NCBI RefSeq assembly: GCF_000230695.2
Contig: NC_020541.1
Location: 2,232,001 to 2,296,000 of the forward strand
Length of the DNA: 64,000 nucleotides
Reading direction: 5' to 3'
DNA from: Rhodanobacter denitrificans
Lineage (GTDB): Bacteria; Pseudomonadota; Gammaproteobacteria; Xanthomonadales; Rhodanobacteraceae
How positions within the stretch are numbered: position 1 is the stretch's first letter; the number at the start of each line of letters is the position of its first letter. The position numbers were made by a program, and so were the translations under genes. The notes below the pieces were generated by a model that saw nothing but the letters and a program-made list of their open reading frames with translations, searched no databases and was not told the DNA's origin. Below are positions 26,254 to 37,135 of the stretch, piece after piece.

Positions 26254-26889
26254 TTATCGGCAATGCCCCGTCAGCAGCCGCGTGATGCGCGACCGAAACT
26301 GGTCAGGGGTCAACGTCGTGATCGGTTCGCGCTGCGGCCATACCTTCAGGATGGCGGCTCGGAAATTGGCGGGCGTGCTGCCTTGCTCGGGACCAATGAT
26401 GTAGGTCGGCACCGTGGTGACCGCGTAGTGCGGGTACATCTGCCGCGCGACGTCTTCGAACCGACCATGATCGGTGGCGCCTTCGGCAAACACCAGCAAA
26501 GCCACCCATGCACCGCAGCGGTCGCAACGCACTTCTTCGACGGGGATGGTGCCGCCGGGCAGCGAGTGCTTTGCCGCCAAGGGTGGTGGTGGCGTACTGC
26601 TCGGACCGCGAATGGACTCCAGCGCCGTCACGATCTGGTGCGACAGGGGTTCCAATATCGCGCGCCGCTGGGCAAACATCGCCTCCCGTTCGTCGCCGGC
26701 GATGTCGGTGACCACGCAGGTTTCGCCGGACGCGGTACCTGTGACGCGCAGGCGTCCCAACTCCCCCAGTTCGGCGTGCCGAAAGACGTAGGCGATACCG
26801 TCCGGCAAAGGGTCGCGGTGAAAGGACACATCCGGTGGCAGCTTTAATCCGGCAGCCGCTTCGGCGGGCGATTTGCGTTGGGAGGTCAT
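26254..26889 (-). CDS. Hypothetical protein downstream of tnpA
   Basis: This 211-residue protein is probably translated from the tnpA message, as its start lies 40 bp after the tnpA stop. It has an N-terminal part with GDEREAMFAQRRAILEPL and a C-terminal part containing a CDRCGAW motif and …VPTYIIGPEQ. That may be a thioredoxin-like or zinc-binding segment. I do not recognise the family. Its position suggests it travels with the transposition module and is not mercury cargo. Confidence 0.6.
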   Translation of the reverse strand: MTSQRKSPAEAAAGLKLPPDVSFHRDPLPDGIAYVFRHAELGELGRLRVTGTASGETCVVTDIAGDEREAMFAQRRAILEPLSHQIVTALESIRGPSSTPPPPLAAKHSLPGGTIPVEEVRCDRCGAWVALLVFAEGATDHGRFEDVARQMYPHYAVTTVPTYIIGPEQGSTPANFRAAILKVWPQREPITTLTPDQFRSRITRLLTGHCR

Positions 26890-26928
26890 GCGGGATTCCG
26901 TGCGAACGCGTGGCGGCTTCCAACGACG

Positions 26929-29863
26929 TTAACGCATGTTCCGCAGCACCGGCCTGACCGGCTGCAGGGTGGGCAGCAACCGCGCCATGTACCGCTCGAC
27001 CGGGAACAGGAACAGCCCGCGAAAATTCACGAGACGCTCCTGGATCGGCGCGATATGGCGCAGGTTCTCGGGCACCGCGAGGGCTGCGATGTCGGCGGGC
27101 AAGGTCGCGAGCGATTGCTGCATGCGCGCCGTGGTCCACGCCATGACGATGTTGCTCAACAGCGTGATGGCGGAGGAGACACTTCGGAGGCGCGCGTTGT
27201 GGCTCATCTGATGCCGCGGCACCTTGCCCGTTTCCAGCGCATGCTCCAGCACATGGACACGTTCCCCGTGATTGAGGGTGCGCAGGATTTCCCGGCGGAA
27301 GTCGGGTAGCGTGAACCAGCGGCACAGATAGAGCGTGAGTAGCAATCGGCCGATCTGGACGCCCGCGTCGTACAACTGCTCACCGGCCGCGGCGGAGCCG
27401 AAGCGGGACAGGATGTCGACCGCGCTCGCTTTGCCGACATGGGTGGAGGCCGCCATGCGGACCCATTCATCCCATACGGGCTCCACCTTCTCAGGATGCG
27501 CTCGGTTCTTGGCGATCACGCTGCGCAGCCCCTCGGGCACCGTCATCGCCGGGGTCACATACAGCTTGTGTGCGCTGGCATCACGCAGCCGTGGGCACAT
27601 ATCCTTTCCCACCGTTTTTCGCCAAGAACATGCCGAATTCGGTTTGACCGTGCGTATCCACCGCCAATTGGTTGATCGTGACCGTGCTTTGGCGAAGGAC
27701 CCCTTCCAAGGCCACACCCTGTTGCCGTTCGCCGAGCACGACGGGCTGGTCGTGAAAGATGCCCCAGCGGTCATGGATGTGCGTGTAGATGCCAATCGAC
27801 TTCTTCTTCGTGCGCGGGTCGCGACGTGCCAGGGGGCTGCTCTTGACGGTTTCACGACTCATCATGTCCGCGGACGCCAGATCGGCGCGTCCCCAGGATT
27901 CGGCAATGGGGTGGCTGTGCATGTACTCGAAGACGGCGGTATTGGCTTCCCGTAAGCGCTTTTCTTGGGCGATCCAACGCATGCTCTGATTGACGGCATC
28001 CGCGGAGAGGCCCGGCATCATGCGCGCCGTATCGGCGGCGGACAATGCCGTGCCGTGCGCAAGAAGACCGGCATACACCAAGCGCAACTCATCGATCGAG
28101 CGCGGCTCGCGGCCCAGCAGCGTCCAGCTGAAGCGGGTGTGGCTGTCCACTTCCATCATGACGCCCGGCAGCTCTTCCGCTCCCATGCGCTCCATCAGGG
28201 CATCCCGAAGCACCATCACGGCTTCCGGCACGTCCTCCGCCGGGAGTTTGGGCAAGTGCACACCGTCTCTGTCCACGGTGACGTCGCCAGCCTGCGCGGC
28301 TTCACTCAGGTGCTGGAGCTGCTTGGACACTTCCTCGACCAGCGGACCGGTGAATTCCTTCGCGTCGCGGGGCAGCTTCAAGCGCGCGTAATGATGCGTC
28401 TTGCTCTTGGTCCATTCCGCGGACGGAATCAGCATGCTTTCGCGACTGCGGAAGCTGAAACTGTGCGCGACATACACGCTGCCGTTCTTCAGGGCACGGC
28501 GTAACGCCAGCAGCGTCGCCACCTCGAAGGCCTGCAGGGCACGTTGCCGGTCGGGATTTGCCAGCATGTCGTCCCACACTTTGCCGAGGTGAACCGGTAT
28601 CGCCTCGGGCAGTGCTGGTTTGCGCTGCAGATAGATCTCGCGCAAGGCGTCCAGCGCCTGACGAACCGGGTGCGGCGCCACGCTCTCAAAGGGAAGCGCA
28701 CACAGCATTTTCAACAGCGAGCGCGAGTGGCGGTTGTTTTTGAGGAGGAGTTGTTCACGGGTCAGGTGCGCTCGGCTGAGTTTCTTGCCGCCGCCGACCT
28801 GTTCCACCGCACGCAGAATCGCCGCACGCAGATCCTCTTCGCGAAGGGAGCGATCGAGGGCCAGCTCGCGGACTTCCTTCGCAAAGGTGGTCAGCGTGCG
28901 CGCACGCGCCTCGGCGGATTGGACCACGGCGCGCATCCCGTTGCCCCAAAGATCGGCTACGTGTTGGCGCGTCATGGCCAGCACCCGGTCCGTGGCGGTG
29001 CACAGCGCCGTCTGCAGGTAACAGGCGACCTCGATGGTCCGGCGCGTTGCCGCAATACGCTTACTCGCCGCGGGTGGCCGATCTGCCATCGCCTGGGCGT
29101 AATGGCGCTTGATGTGATCCGACACGGAAGGCATGGGGTGTGCGGCCACACCGAGTTGGGTCAGGTATTGGATCCGCTCGAACTGTTCGCGAATCTGGGG
29201 GAGCGACTGCCGGCGTGGTGCTTGCGCAAGCCATTCCTGAAAGGAAAGACCAGAGCGATGGGGTTCGTCGCAGGCCCGCACCCACGCATCGAGGACAGTG
29301 AAAGGGGCGTCCTTCTGCAGCACGGTGCCGAGTTCATCCTCGGCCAGCTTTAGCGCGACATCGATGGCGCTCTTCAGTGGGCGCTCGCCCTCAATGAGGA
29401 TGCCGTGCTCGTACAGCCACGTTTTGACGTGTGTTTTCAAACGATGACGATCGAACTCGGACAGCACCTCGACACGCAGGTAGCGCACCAGGGCACGGCG
29501 CTGGTGTTCGGACATGCGACCAAAACCCAACGTTTCCATGGCGGCGTTCTGGTGCGCGAACAAGGTCGGCCGGCGGCGATATAGCGAGCGGAGCGAGGCA
29601 ATATCCGGCGTCGTGATCTCCAGCGTTTTGCCTAGATGTGCCCATAGCTCGGCAGGGACTACTTTGACGGCCGCAAGCACGCTGCCAGTCATCCGGATGA
29701 AGCCGATCTGCAACGCCAGGCCCAGCCGGTGCAGCGCGTCGCGCTTGGCGAGAATGACGCGCCGTTCCTTGGCCGAGTAAGTGAAGAAGGCATGGAGCTC
29801 GAACTGATTGAGCTCCTTGGGAATGGTGCGCAGCCCAAGATACGGCGCCTGCCAGTACTGCAT
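26929..29863 (-). pseudogene. tnpA: Tn3-superfamily transposase TnpA, frameshifted
   Basis: The gene would encode about 977 residues. The N-terminus is LGLRTIPKELNQFELHAFF and the catalytic region includes DTHGQTEFGMF, read as the DDE domain of Tn4651-like transposases. At 27612-27620 an AAAAA run is one base longer than the frame needs. Translation stops after …GGKGYVPTAA, whereas the next frame continues GKDMCPRLRDASAHKLY to a normal C-terminus ending at 26929. Reading through requires removing one A. It may be a true mutation or a homopolymer error. The terminal repeat lies 121 bp upstream of the start. Confidence 0.88.
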
Positions 29864-29984
29864 GCCTACCTCCGGCCTTTCCGTGGAGAAGATCTGAGGC
29901 TAACAGCAAACTGTTGATTTTATGAAGATTGCTTCCCGGGCGCCTACATTATTCCCCGTCAAATCAAAGAGTTGCTTGACGAGG

Positions 29985-30022
29985 CTAAGCGTTACTATTT
30001 GCACCTAAAACAAGGTGACACC
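29985..30022 (-). repeat. Terminal inverted repeat, tnpA-side end of the mer transposon
   Basis: Read inward from 30022 it begins GGTGTCACCTTGTTTTAGGT and is 33/38 identical to the other end. It is followed outside by the pentamer AGCGT (30023-30027), the reverse complement of ACGCT at 6428-6432 beside the left copy. Confidence 0.88.
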
Positions 30023-31350
30023 AGCGTGCGTTCGGCGTCGAGACTGGTCAGGTAAGGTGCGCGGCCGCCCCGATACAGCTGGCGATCCTGGGATGCCGCC
30101 TCGCGCGCCTCGGCAGCGGCCTCGTGCAATGCCTGCTGGCGATCCAGTAGTTGCGCGTAGCCGGTGAGTGCGGTTTGCGTGTCGCGCAGGGCGTTGAGCA
30201 CGGTCTGGTCGAAGGCAGCCAGCTGCGCATCGGCTCCGGCTTCGGTTGCGCGCACCTGCGCATGGGCTCTTTTGGACGGGAAGGTCCATGAGATCAGCGG
30301 GCCGATCTGCCACGATCGCGTCGGCGCTTCGCCGAAGTCGCCGAGCAGGCCGGAGGCACCCACCGATCCACCCAGTTTGACGTCGGGATAGAGATCGGCC
30401 ACCGCCACGCCGATACGCGCAGTGGCCGCTGCCAGCCGGCGCTCCGCCGCCCGCACGTCCGGTCGGCGCTGCAGCAGCACCATGCCGTTGCCCACCGGGA
30501 TGGGCTGCTTGAGCGCCGGGGCTTCCTGGCAGGCATCGACGCCGGGCGGAAGGTCGCCGGGCGTGTGGCCCAGCAGCGCGGCGAGCGCGTACTGGGCGGT
30601 CTTCTTCTGGGCGATCAGCGGCGGCAGGCTTGCACTCAGCAGGTCGAACTGGGCCTTGGCCCGGGTCAGGTCGGTGCGGGTGCCGCGGCCGGCGTCGAAC
30701 AGCCGCTGGGCAACGTCCATGCCGAGCTGCTGCAGCGCCAGCGATTGCCGCGTGATGGCGATCTCGCGGTTGGCGTGGCAGCTTTCGAGGTAGCTGCCGG
30801 CCACCTGCGCGACCACGGTGATGCGCGCCATGTCCAGCGCGTCCTGCACCGCCTCGCTGTCTGCCTTGGCCGCTTCGCTGGCACGCTTGAGCTTGCCGAA
30901 GAGGTCGAATTCGTAGCTGGCGCTGAGCTTGCCGCTGGCAATGTTGGAAACGGGAAGCTGGTTGGACATGAGCAGGCTTTCGGCGGGAATCAGGCCGCGG
31001 AAGGCCTCCGCGTCGGCACCATAGGTGACGCCGCCAGCGTTGATGGCCTGGTCGTAGATGTCCGAGGCGAGGCTTAGGTTGGCGGTGGCTTCGCGCAGAC
31101 CGGCGTTGTTGCGCAACGCATCCCGGATCAGCTGGTTGAGCAGTGGATCATCGTAGAGTTTCCACCAGGCGTCAGGTCCGCTGCGGCTTGGATCCACTGC
31201 CGTGCCCAGCACGATGTCTACAAACGGCTTCTGCGCGTCGGGCTGGTTGATCACGGCGCTGTCGGGGCGATGGTAGTCGGGGCCGACGGTCTTGCAGGCG
31301 GCAAGGCTGCACAGCGCGACCAGCAGCATGCCCAGGCGGCGCGTGTTCAC
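30023..31350 (-). pseudogene. Outer-membrane efflux lipoprotein (NodT/OprM type), 3' end displaced by transposon insertion
   Basis: The 5' part of an RND/FUSC-type outer-membrane channel has a lipoprotein signal (LCSLAACKTVGPDY), the OMF repeat helices and …YRGGRAPYLTSLDAERTL. It then runs into the transposon end and would stop shortly inside it. GTG 31350 overlaps the hlyD stop (GTGA). The missing C-terminus (…ANTEAAAA to GGGW) is found at 6428-6550 on the opposite strand. Loss of the C-terminal helix should inactivate the channel. It is the last gene of the FUSC-DUF1656-HlyD-OMF efflux operon. Confidence 0.9.
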
Positions 31351-32309
31351 GGCGCGCTCCGGGCCGTTGTCGGCGCCACGCCCGGGTAGGTTGCTGCGGG
31401 CGCTGCCGGGGTGGCCGGCTGCCGTGGGCGGGCGGTTGCGTCGTTGTCGGGCAATACGGTGACCGTGGCGGTGCGCCCGACGATCAGCCGTATGTCGCCG
31501 GGATCGCCATCGAGCGTGATCCGCACCGGCACGCGCTGCGCGAGGCGCACCCAGTTGAAGGTGGGGTTGATGTCTGGCAGCAGGTTGGAGCCGGGTGTCC
31601 TGTCCCGATCCTCGATGCCGGCGGCGATGCTCTGTACGTGGCCGTGCAGCAACTGCGACTCGCCCATGACCTCGATCTTCACCGGCTGGCCGATGTGGAT
31701 GCGCGACAGCTTGGTTTCCTCGAAATAGCCGTCCACGTGGAACGAGCGGCTGTCGACTACCGACAGCACGGGATGACCGGTATTCACGTAGTCGCCGACG
31801 CGCACCGTGCGGTCGTTCACGAAGCCGTCGACCGGGCTGTAGACCGTGGTGCGCTGCAGGTTCAGTTGCGCCAGGTCCACCGCGTTCTTCGCCTCGTCCA
31901 GGGCAGCCTGAGCCACCGCGACCTTGGAGCGTCCCTCTTCCACGATTTCCTTCGAGACCAAGTCGCTCAACGCATGATTGCGCAGCGCCTCTCGCTGGAA
32001 CTGGTGCAGGCTGGCCGTGGCCTTCTCCACCGCCGTCCGGGCCTGGTTCAGGGCCAGCTCGTAGCGGGACCGATCGATCTCGAAAAGCGGCTGGCCGCGA
32101 TGAACCGGCTGGTTGTCGTCGACCTCGACCGCGGTGACCAGTCCCGACACATCGGGCGCCAGCTGCACGACATCGGCGCGCAGATGGCCGTCGCGTGTCC
32201 ATGGCTCGTCGTGGTAGTAGTGCCACAGGTGCTTCAACACGATGGCCGCGATCACTACGGCGACCAGCGTCAGCATGATCGGCCCCAGGGATTTGAATAT
32301 CTTTTTCAC
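31347..32309 (-). CDS. HlyD/AaeA-type membrane fusion protein
   Basis: This 320-residue periplasmic adaptor has one N-terminal membrane helix (IMLTLVAVVIAAIVLKHLW), a lipoyl-like hairpin (APDVSGLVTAVEVDDNQPVHRG…VYSPVDGFVNDRTVRVGDYV) and a beta-barrel domain. Its stop and start codons overlap those of its neighbours (GTGA at both ends), so it is tightly coupled with DUF1656 and the OMF. It links an inner-membrane FUSC pump to the outer-membrane channel for export of aromatic acids or similar compounds. Confidence 0.88.
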   Translation of the reverse strand: MKKIFKSLGPIMLTLVAVVIAAIVLKHLWHYYHDEPWTRDGHLRADVVQLAPDVSGLVTAVEVDDNQPVHRGQPLFEIDRSRYELALNQARTAVEKATASLHQFQREALRNHALSDLVSKEIVEEGRSKVAVAQAALDEAKNAVDLAQLNLQRTTVYSPVDGFVNDRTVRVGDYVNTGHPVLSVVDSRSFHVDGYFEETKLSRIHIGQPVKIEVMGESQLLHGHVQSIAAGIEDRDRTPGSNLLPDINPTFNWVRLAQRVPVRITLDGDPGDIRLIVGRTATVTVLPDNDATARPRQPATPAAPAATYPGVAPTTARSAP

Positions 32310-32515
32310 GACAGTATCCGTTGGGCGAGCAGGAACAGCAGGCCCAGCACGATCACGTACAGGGCGCTGTTGAAAAGGGCGGGATGCCACACGATGCGAT
32401 AGAAGCCGAGCCGCGCGAGCCCCAGGCGCAACATCGACTTGAAGACGTATGCCAGCACCATCAAGGCCAGCAGGGTCGGCACGAACACGCCGTACAGGCT
32501 GAATTCTCCGGGCAT
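32306..32515 (-). CDS. DUF1656/AaeX-type small membrane protein
   Basis: This 69-residue protein has two hydrophobic helices (VPTLLALMVLAYVF and ALYVIVLGLLFLLAQ). Small DUF1656 proteins almost always sit between FUSC and HlyD genes of AaeAB-like efflux systems, as here. Its exact role is unknown. It overlaps hlyD by 4 bp and follows the FUSC stop by 5 bp. Confidence 0.85.
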   Translation of the reverse strand: MPGEFSLYGVFVPTLLALMVLAYVFKSMLRLGLARLGFYRIVWHPALFNSALYVIVLGLLFLLAQRILS

Positions 32516-32520
32516 GGGCG

Positions 32521-33520
32521 TCAGCTCAGGTTCGGTTGGGGAGCGTCGGCGAAGACGTCGGCAGGTGGTTGTGTGCGCGTGGTCGAGGACATCGGGAACA
32601 GCGCCAGGCGAAGGCCGGCCAGAGCCTGTGTGGTGTGCCGGACGGGCGCGTCGGGGTGGCCGGTCATGGCCTGGATCACCGCGTCCAGATGGCTGCGCAA
32701 CGCGACCGATGGTTCCAGCGGGTGGCCCGCGGCGACGCAGTCGTCAAAGTGGCTGCCGACCTCGCGCACGACCGCGTCCGCTGTCTCGGCGATGGAGGGT
32801 GGCAAGGCATCGCGGTGAGTCTGCAGGTCGAGCAGGCGCAGGCCGATGCGCAGGTCGCGAACGACATCCAGACGCGCCAGCGACTCGTCCTTGATCAGCG
32901 CCATGCGCGGCAGCAGCTGGCCGGTCATGTCGACCAGCCGCGAGGCGGCATCGACCTGGTCTGCGCGGCGCGCGCTGTGCCCGAGCAGGGACAGGTCGCG
33001 CCACATCGCGCGGGCCAGTCTGCGGGCGATCAGTTCGGTGCCGAAGGGTTTGGTGATCGCGGTCCACACGATGGCGAAGACCATGCCGAGGATCGCGCTG
33101 AGCGTGCCTGCGGCGAAGCTCTCGAAGTGCGCCGTGTAGCGTTCCGCCAGACCGAGGTCGGTGATCGCCTGCGCGGTGAACAGCAGCACGGTCATGGTGT
33201 GTTGCGGGCGTCCAGTGAACGCGCCGGCCCACAGCAACGGCAGCGCGAGCACCGCGGCAAGGCCCAGGAACGTGTGGACCTGCGGCAGGATCGCGAACAG
33301 GTAGATCAGGGCAAAGGCACTGCCGATCACCACCCATTGCAGGAAGGCGTTGAGCTGCGGCCGCGGGTCGTCGATGGCGGCGAAGAAGCAGCTGGCGACG
33401 GCGACCAGGATCACCGCCCCGGCGCCCGGCTCCCAGCCCGACTGGATCCACAGCATGCAGGCGCAGAAGGTGGCCGCTGCGGCCGAGACGCTGGAGAACA
33501 GCAGCAGGCCGTGGTCGAAA
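32521..33520 (-). pseudogene. FUSC-family inner-membrane efflux protein, N-terminal half missing
   Basis: Only the C-terminal ~330 residues remain, starting within a membrane helix (LLFSSVSAAAATFCACMLWI). They include the FUSC core FTGRPQHTMTVLLFTAQAIT and the cytoplasmic end. FUSC/AaeB proteins normally have about 650-700 residues with two such halves. Homology ends at about 33515-33525, where the truncated HlyD-like gene starts in the opposite direction, so a deletion fused two head-to-head genes and removed both 5' ends and promoters. Any start for this frame is artificial. Confidence 0.78.
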
Positions 33521-33521
33521 G

Positions 33522-34403
33522 GTGCGCGAGGGCGAACTGGTCCGTCGCGGCCAGGTGCTGGTACACATGGACACCGCATCGCTGCAGGCGCAACTGCGAC
33601 AGGCGGAGGCCTTCATGCGTCAGGCGGAAGATGCGGTGGGCACGGCACACAGCCAGCTCGCCCAGCGCAACAGCGAAAAGGCCGCCGCACAGGCTTTGGT
33701 GGTGCAGCGCCAGACCGAGCTGGCGGCCGCGCAGCAGCGCACGCAGCGTTTCGCCGATCTGCGCCGACAGGCGTTCGTCTCGCAGCAGCAACTCGACGAC
33801 CAAACCGAAGCGGTCGATACCGCCGCGGCCGCGCTGGCCGCTGCCCGGGCGCAGGTGGCGGCCAGCGACGCCGCGATTGCCGTTGCCCGTAGCCAAATCC
33901 GCGGCAGCGAGTCGGCGGTAGAGGCGGCGCGGGCGGAGGCAGACCGCATCCGCACTGACATCGAGGACAGCCTGCTGAAGTCCCCGCGCGATGGTCGCGT
34001 GCAGTTGATCGTGGCCCGTCCCGGCGAGGTGGTGGGCGCGGGTGCGCCGGTACTCAACCTGGTGGACCTGAATGATGTCTACATGACCTTCTTTCTTCCC
34101 ACCCGCGCCGTTGGCCGCGTCGCCCTGGGCAGCGAGGCGCGATTGGTGCTCGATGCGGTGCCGCAGTATGTGATTCCGGCGCGCATCTCCTTCATCGCCG
34201 ACGTGGCCCAGTTCACACCGAAGACGGTGGAAACCCAGGTCGAGCGCGAGAAGCTGATGTTCCGGGTGCGGGCGCAGATTCCCCAGGAACTGCTGGAGAA
34301 GCACCTGTCCCAGGTCAAGACCGGTCTGCCTGGGATGGCCTATGTCACGCTCGACCCCGCAGCGCCTTGGCCGCCGCAATTGCAAGTGAAGCTGCCGGAA
34401 TGA
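33522..34403 (+). pseudogene. HlyD-type membrane fusion protein, N-terminus deleted
   Basis: This 293-residue remnant begins in the middle of the first lipoyl half (VREGELVRRGQVLVHMDT) and has a complete coiled coil, the second lipoyl half (SPRDGRVQLIVARPGEVVGAG) and a beta-barrel. The N-terminal membrane anchor is gone. The GTG at 33522 is only the first available start. The stop overlaps the ABC exporter start (ATGA), the usual YhiI-RbbA-YhhJ order. Confidence 0.8.
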
Positions 34404-37135
34404 ACACCGGTGCAACCCCAGCCGCACCGGTGGTGCGCCTGCATGGCGTCGGGCTGCGCTACGGCAAGACGCAGGCGCTTCGGGACATCGACCTCGACAT
34501 CCCCGCCGGGGTGATGGCCGGCCTGATCGGCCCGGACGGGGTCGGCAAGTCCAGCCTGCTCGCGCTGGTTTCGGGCGTGCGTGCCCTTCAGGACGGACGC
34601 ATCGAGGTGCTCAGCGGCGACATGGCCAGCGCCCGCTTTCGCGCTCGTGTGTCCCCGCGCATTGCCTACATGCCGCAAGTACTGGGCAAGAATCTCTACC
34701 CGACCCTGTCCGTGATGGAGAACGTGGACTTCTTTGGCCGCCTGTTCGGTCATGACCGTGCCGAGCGCGCGCGGCGCATTGGCACGCTGCTGGCCGCCAC
34801 CGGGCTCGCGCCGTTTGCAGACCGCCCGGCCGGCAAGCTCTCGGGCGGCATGAAGCAAAAGCTCGGATTGTGCTGTGCACTGATCCACGACCCCGAGCTG
34901 CTGGTCCTCGACGAGCCCACCACCGGCGTCGACCCGCTGTCGCGCCGCCAGTTCTGGGCGTTGATCGACGGCATTTGCGCCGAGCGACCGGGCATGAGCG
35001 TCCTGGTGGCTACCGGCTACATGGAGGAGGCCGGTCGCTTCGACTGGCTGGCGGCCATGGACGCGGGGCGCGTGCTCGCCACCGGCACGCCCGCCGAGCT
35101 GCTGACGCATACTGGCTGCTCCACGCTGGAGCAGGCCTTCATCGCGCTGCTTCCAGAAGCGCAACGCGCCGGCTACCGGCCGGTAGAGATCGTGCCGCTG
35201 GTGGCCGGCGCCGAGACGGAGCTTGCCATCGAGGCACGCGGGCTCACCATGCGCTTCGGCGACTTCACCGCGGTGGATGGGGTGAATTTCCGCATCCGGC
35301 GCGGCGAGATTTTCGGCTTCCTGGGTTCCAACGGCTGCGGCAAGACCACCACCATGAAGATGCTCACCGGGCTGCTCCCCGCGAGCGAGGGCGAGGCGCT
35401 GCTGTTCGGAAAGCCGCTCGCCCCCCACGACCTGGCCACCCGCCGTCGCGTCGGCTTCATGACCCAGAGCTTTTCGCTCTACAGCGAGCTGACGCTGCGC
35501 CAGAACCTGGTGCTGCACGCGCGCCTGTTCGGCCTGCCGGAGGCGGACCTCGAACCCCGCGTGCAGGCCATGGCCAACCGTTTCGACCTGGTCGACATCC
35601 TCGATGCGCTGCCCGACGCGCTGCCGCTGGGGGACCGTCAGCGCCTGTCGCTGGCGGTGGCGATGATCCATGGCCCGGAGATACTCATCCTCGACGAGCC
35701 CACCTCGGGGGTAGACCCGGTAGCGCGCGACGCCTTCTGGCGCGCGCTGATTGAGCTCTCACGCCGCGATGGCGTCACCATCTTCATCTCCACCCACTTC
35801 ATGAACGAGGCCGAGCGTTGCGACCGCATCGCCCTCATGCACGCCGGACGCGTGCTGGTCACCGACACGCCTCAGGCCATCGTGGCGGCGCGTGGCGTGC
35901 CGACGCTCGAGGATGCCTTCATTGCCTACCTGCAGGAGCCGCCCCCGCAAACCACCCCGACGAGCTCGCCCGTCGTGCCGGCAGGGTTGGCGCGCGGTAG
36001 CCGCCGAGCCTTCAGCCTGCGGCGGCTGTTCAGCTTCACGCTACGCGAGTCGCTGGAGCTCAGGCGCGACCCGATCCGCCTGACACTGGCCGTGCTGGGC
36101 AGCCTGCTGTTGATGCTCGTACTCGGTTACGGCATCACGCTGGATGTGGAGAACCTTTCCTATGCGGTGCTCGACCACGACCAGACCAGCATCAGCCGCG
36201 ATTACAGCCTGAACCTGTCCGGTTCCCGGTATTTCAAGGAGCATGCGCCGCTCTCCAGCTACGCCGATCTGGACCGGCGCATGCGCGCCGGCGAGATCAG
36301 CCTGGCCATCGAGATTCCGCCGGGCTTCGGGCGCGATCTGCTGCGCGGCCGGCCGGTGCAGGTCGGCGCCTGGATCGACGGGGCCATGCCCACCCGTGCC
36401 GAGACGGTGCGCGGCTATGTGCAGGGCATCCACCAGTACTGGGTGAGCCAGCGCATGCGCGAGGCGCTCGGCGAGGCCGCCGTGGCGCCGCTCGCGACCG
36501 TGGAGACGCGCTTTCGCTACAACCCCGACGTGCGCAGCCTGCCGGCGATGGTGCCGGCGGTGATTCCGCTGCTGCTGATGCTCATCCCGGCCATTCTCGC
36601 CGCGCTCTCGGTGGTGCGCGAGAAGGAGATGGGCTCGATCATCAACTTCTACGTGACACCGAGCACACGGCTCGAATTCCTGCTGGGCAAGCAGATTCCC
36701 TACGTCGTGCTGGCCATGGTGAGTTTTCTCCTGCTGGTGCTGATGGCCGTGGTGTTGTTCCACGTGCCGGTCACCGGCAGCTTCGCGGCGCTCGCGCTGG
36801 GCGCGCTGCTCTACGTGCTCAGCGCCACTGCCCTCGGCCTGCTCATTTCCACCTTCGTGCGCAGCCAGGTGGCGGCCCTGTTCGGCACGTCGCTGCTCAC
36901 CATTCTGCCGGCGGTGCAGTTCTCCGGCCTCATCGATCCGGTCAGCTCGCTCGAAGGCGCAGGGCGCTTGATCGGCAATGTCTTTCCGACGACCCACTTC
37001 GTGACCATCTCTCGCGGCACCTTCTCCAAGGCGCTGGAATTCCACGATCTACGGGCCTCCTTCGTGCCGCTGCTGATCAGCATCCCCGTCCTGATCGGCC
37101 TGGCCGCCGTGCTGCTCAGGAAGCAACAGCGATGA
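34400..37135 (+). CDS. rbbA: RbbA-type ABC exporter: two ATPase domains fused to a permease
   Basis: This 911-residue protein has ABC domain 1 with Walker [10 protein letters not shown], signature [10 protein letters not shown] and Walker [14 protein letters not shown] domain 2 has GSNGCGKTT and [10 protein letters not shown], but its signature is degenerate ([10 protein letters not shown]). An ABC-2 type permease with six helices follows from about residue 540. This is the architecture of RbbA/YhiH, which pairs with an HlyD adaptor and a YhhJ permease. The start overlaps the upstream adaptor stop. Because the upstream deletion removed the promoter, expression is doubtful. Confidence 0.88.
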   Translation: MNTGATPAAPVVRLHGVGLRYGKTQALRDIDLDIPAGVMAGLIGPDGVGKSSLLALVSGVRALQDGRIEVLSGDMASARFRARVSPRIAYMPQVLGKNLYPTLSVMENVDFFGRLFGHDRAERARRIGTLLAATGLAPFADRPAGKLSGGMKQKLGLCCALIHDPELLVLDEPTTGVDPLSRRQFWALIDGICAERPGMSVLVATGYMEEAGRFDWLAAMDAGRVLATGTPAELLTHTGCSTLEQAFIALLPEAQRAGYRPVEIVPLVAGAETELAIEARGLTMRFGDFTAVDGVNFRIRRGEIFGFLGSNGCGKTTTMKMLTGLLPASEGEALLFGKPLAPHDLATRRRVGFMTQSFSLYSELTLRQNLVLHARLFGLPEADLEPRVQAMANRFDLVDILDALPDALPLGDRQRLSLAVAMIHGPEILILDEPTSGVDPVARDAFWRALIELSRRDGVTIFISTHFMNEAERCDRIALMHAGRVLVTDTPQAIVAARGVPTLEDAFIAYLQEPPPQTTPTSSPVVPAGLARGSRRAFSLRRLFSFTLRESLELRRDPIRLTLAVLGSLLLMLVLGYGITLDVENLSYAVLDHDQTSISRDYSLNLSGSRYFKEHAPLSSYADLDRRMRAGEISLAIEIPPGFGRDLLRGRPVQVGAWIDGAMPTRAETVRGYVQGIHQYWVSQRMREALGEAAVAPLATVETRFRYNPDVRSLPAMVPAVIPLLLMLIPAILAALSVVREKEMGSIINFYVTPSTRLEFLLGKQIPYVVLAMVSFLLLVLMAVVLFHVPVTGSFAALALGALLYVLSATALGLLISTFVRSQVAALFGTSLLTILPAVQFSGLIDPVSSLEGAGRLIGNVFPTTHFVTISRGTFSKALEFHDLRASFVPLLISIPVLIGLAAVLLRKQQR

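Noticed and set aside
29995..32226. 743-codon frame running through OMF and HlyD as one fused protein
   Set aside because: The N-terminal half is out of frame with hlyD and Arg/Gly-rich. The OMF starts at its own lipoprotein signal at 31350, overlapping the hlyD stop.
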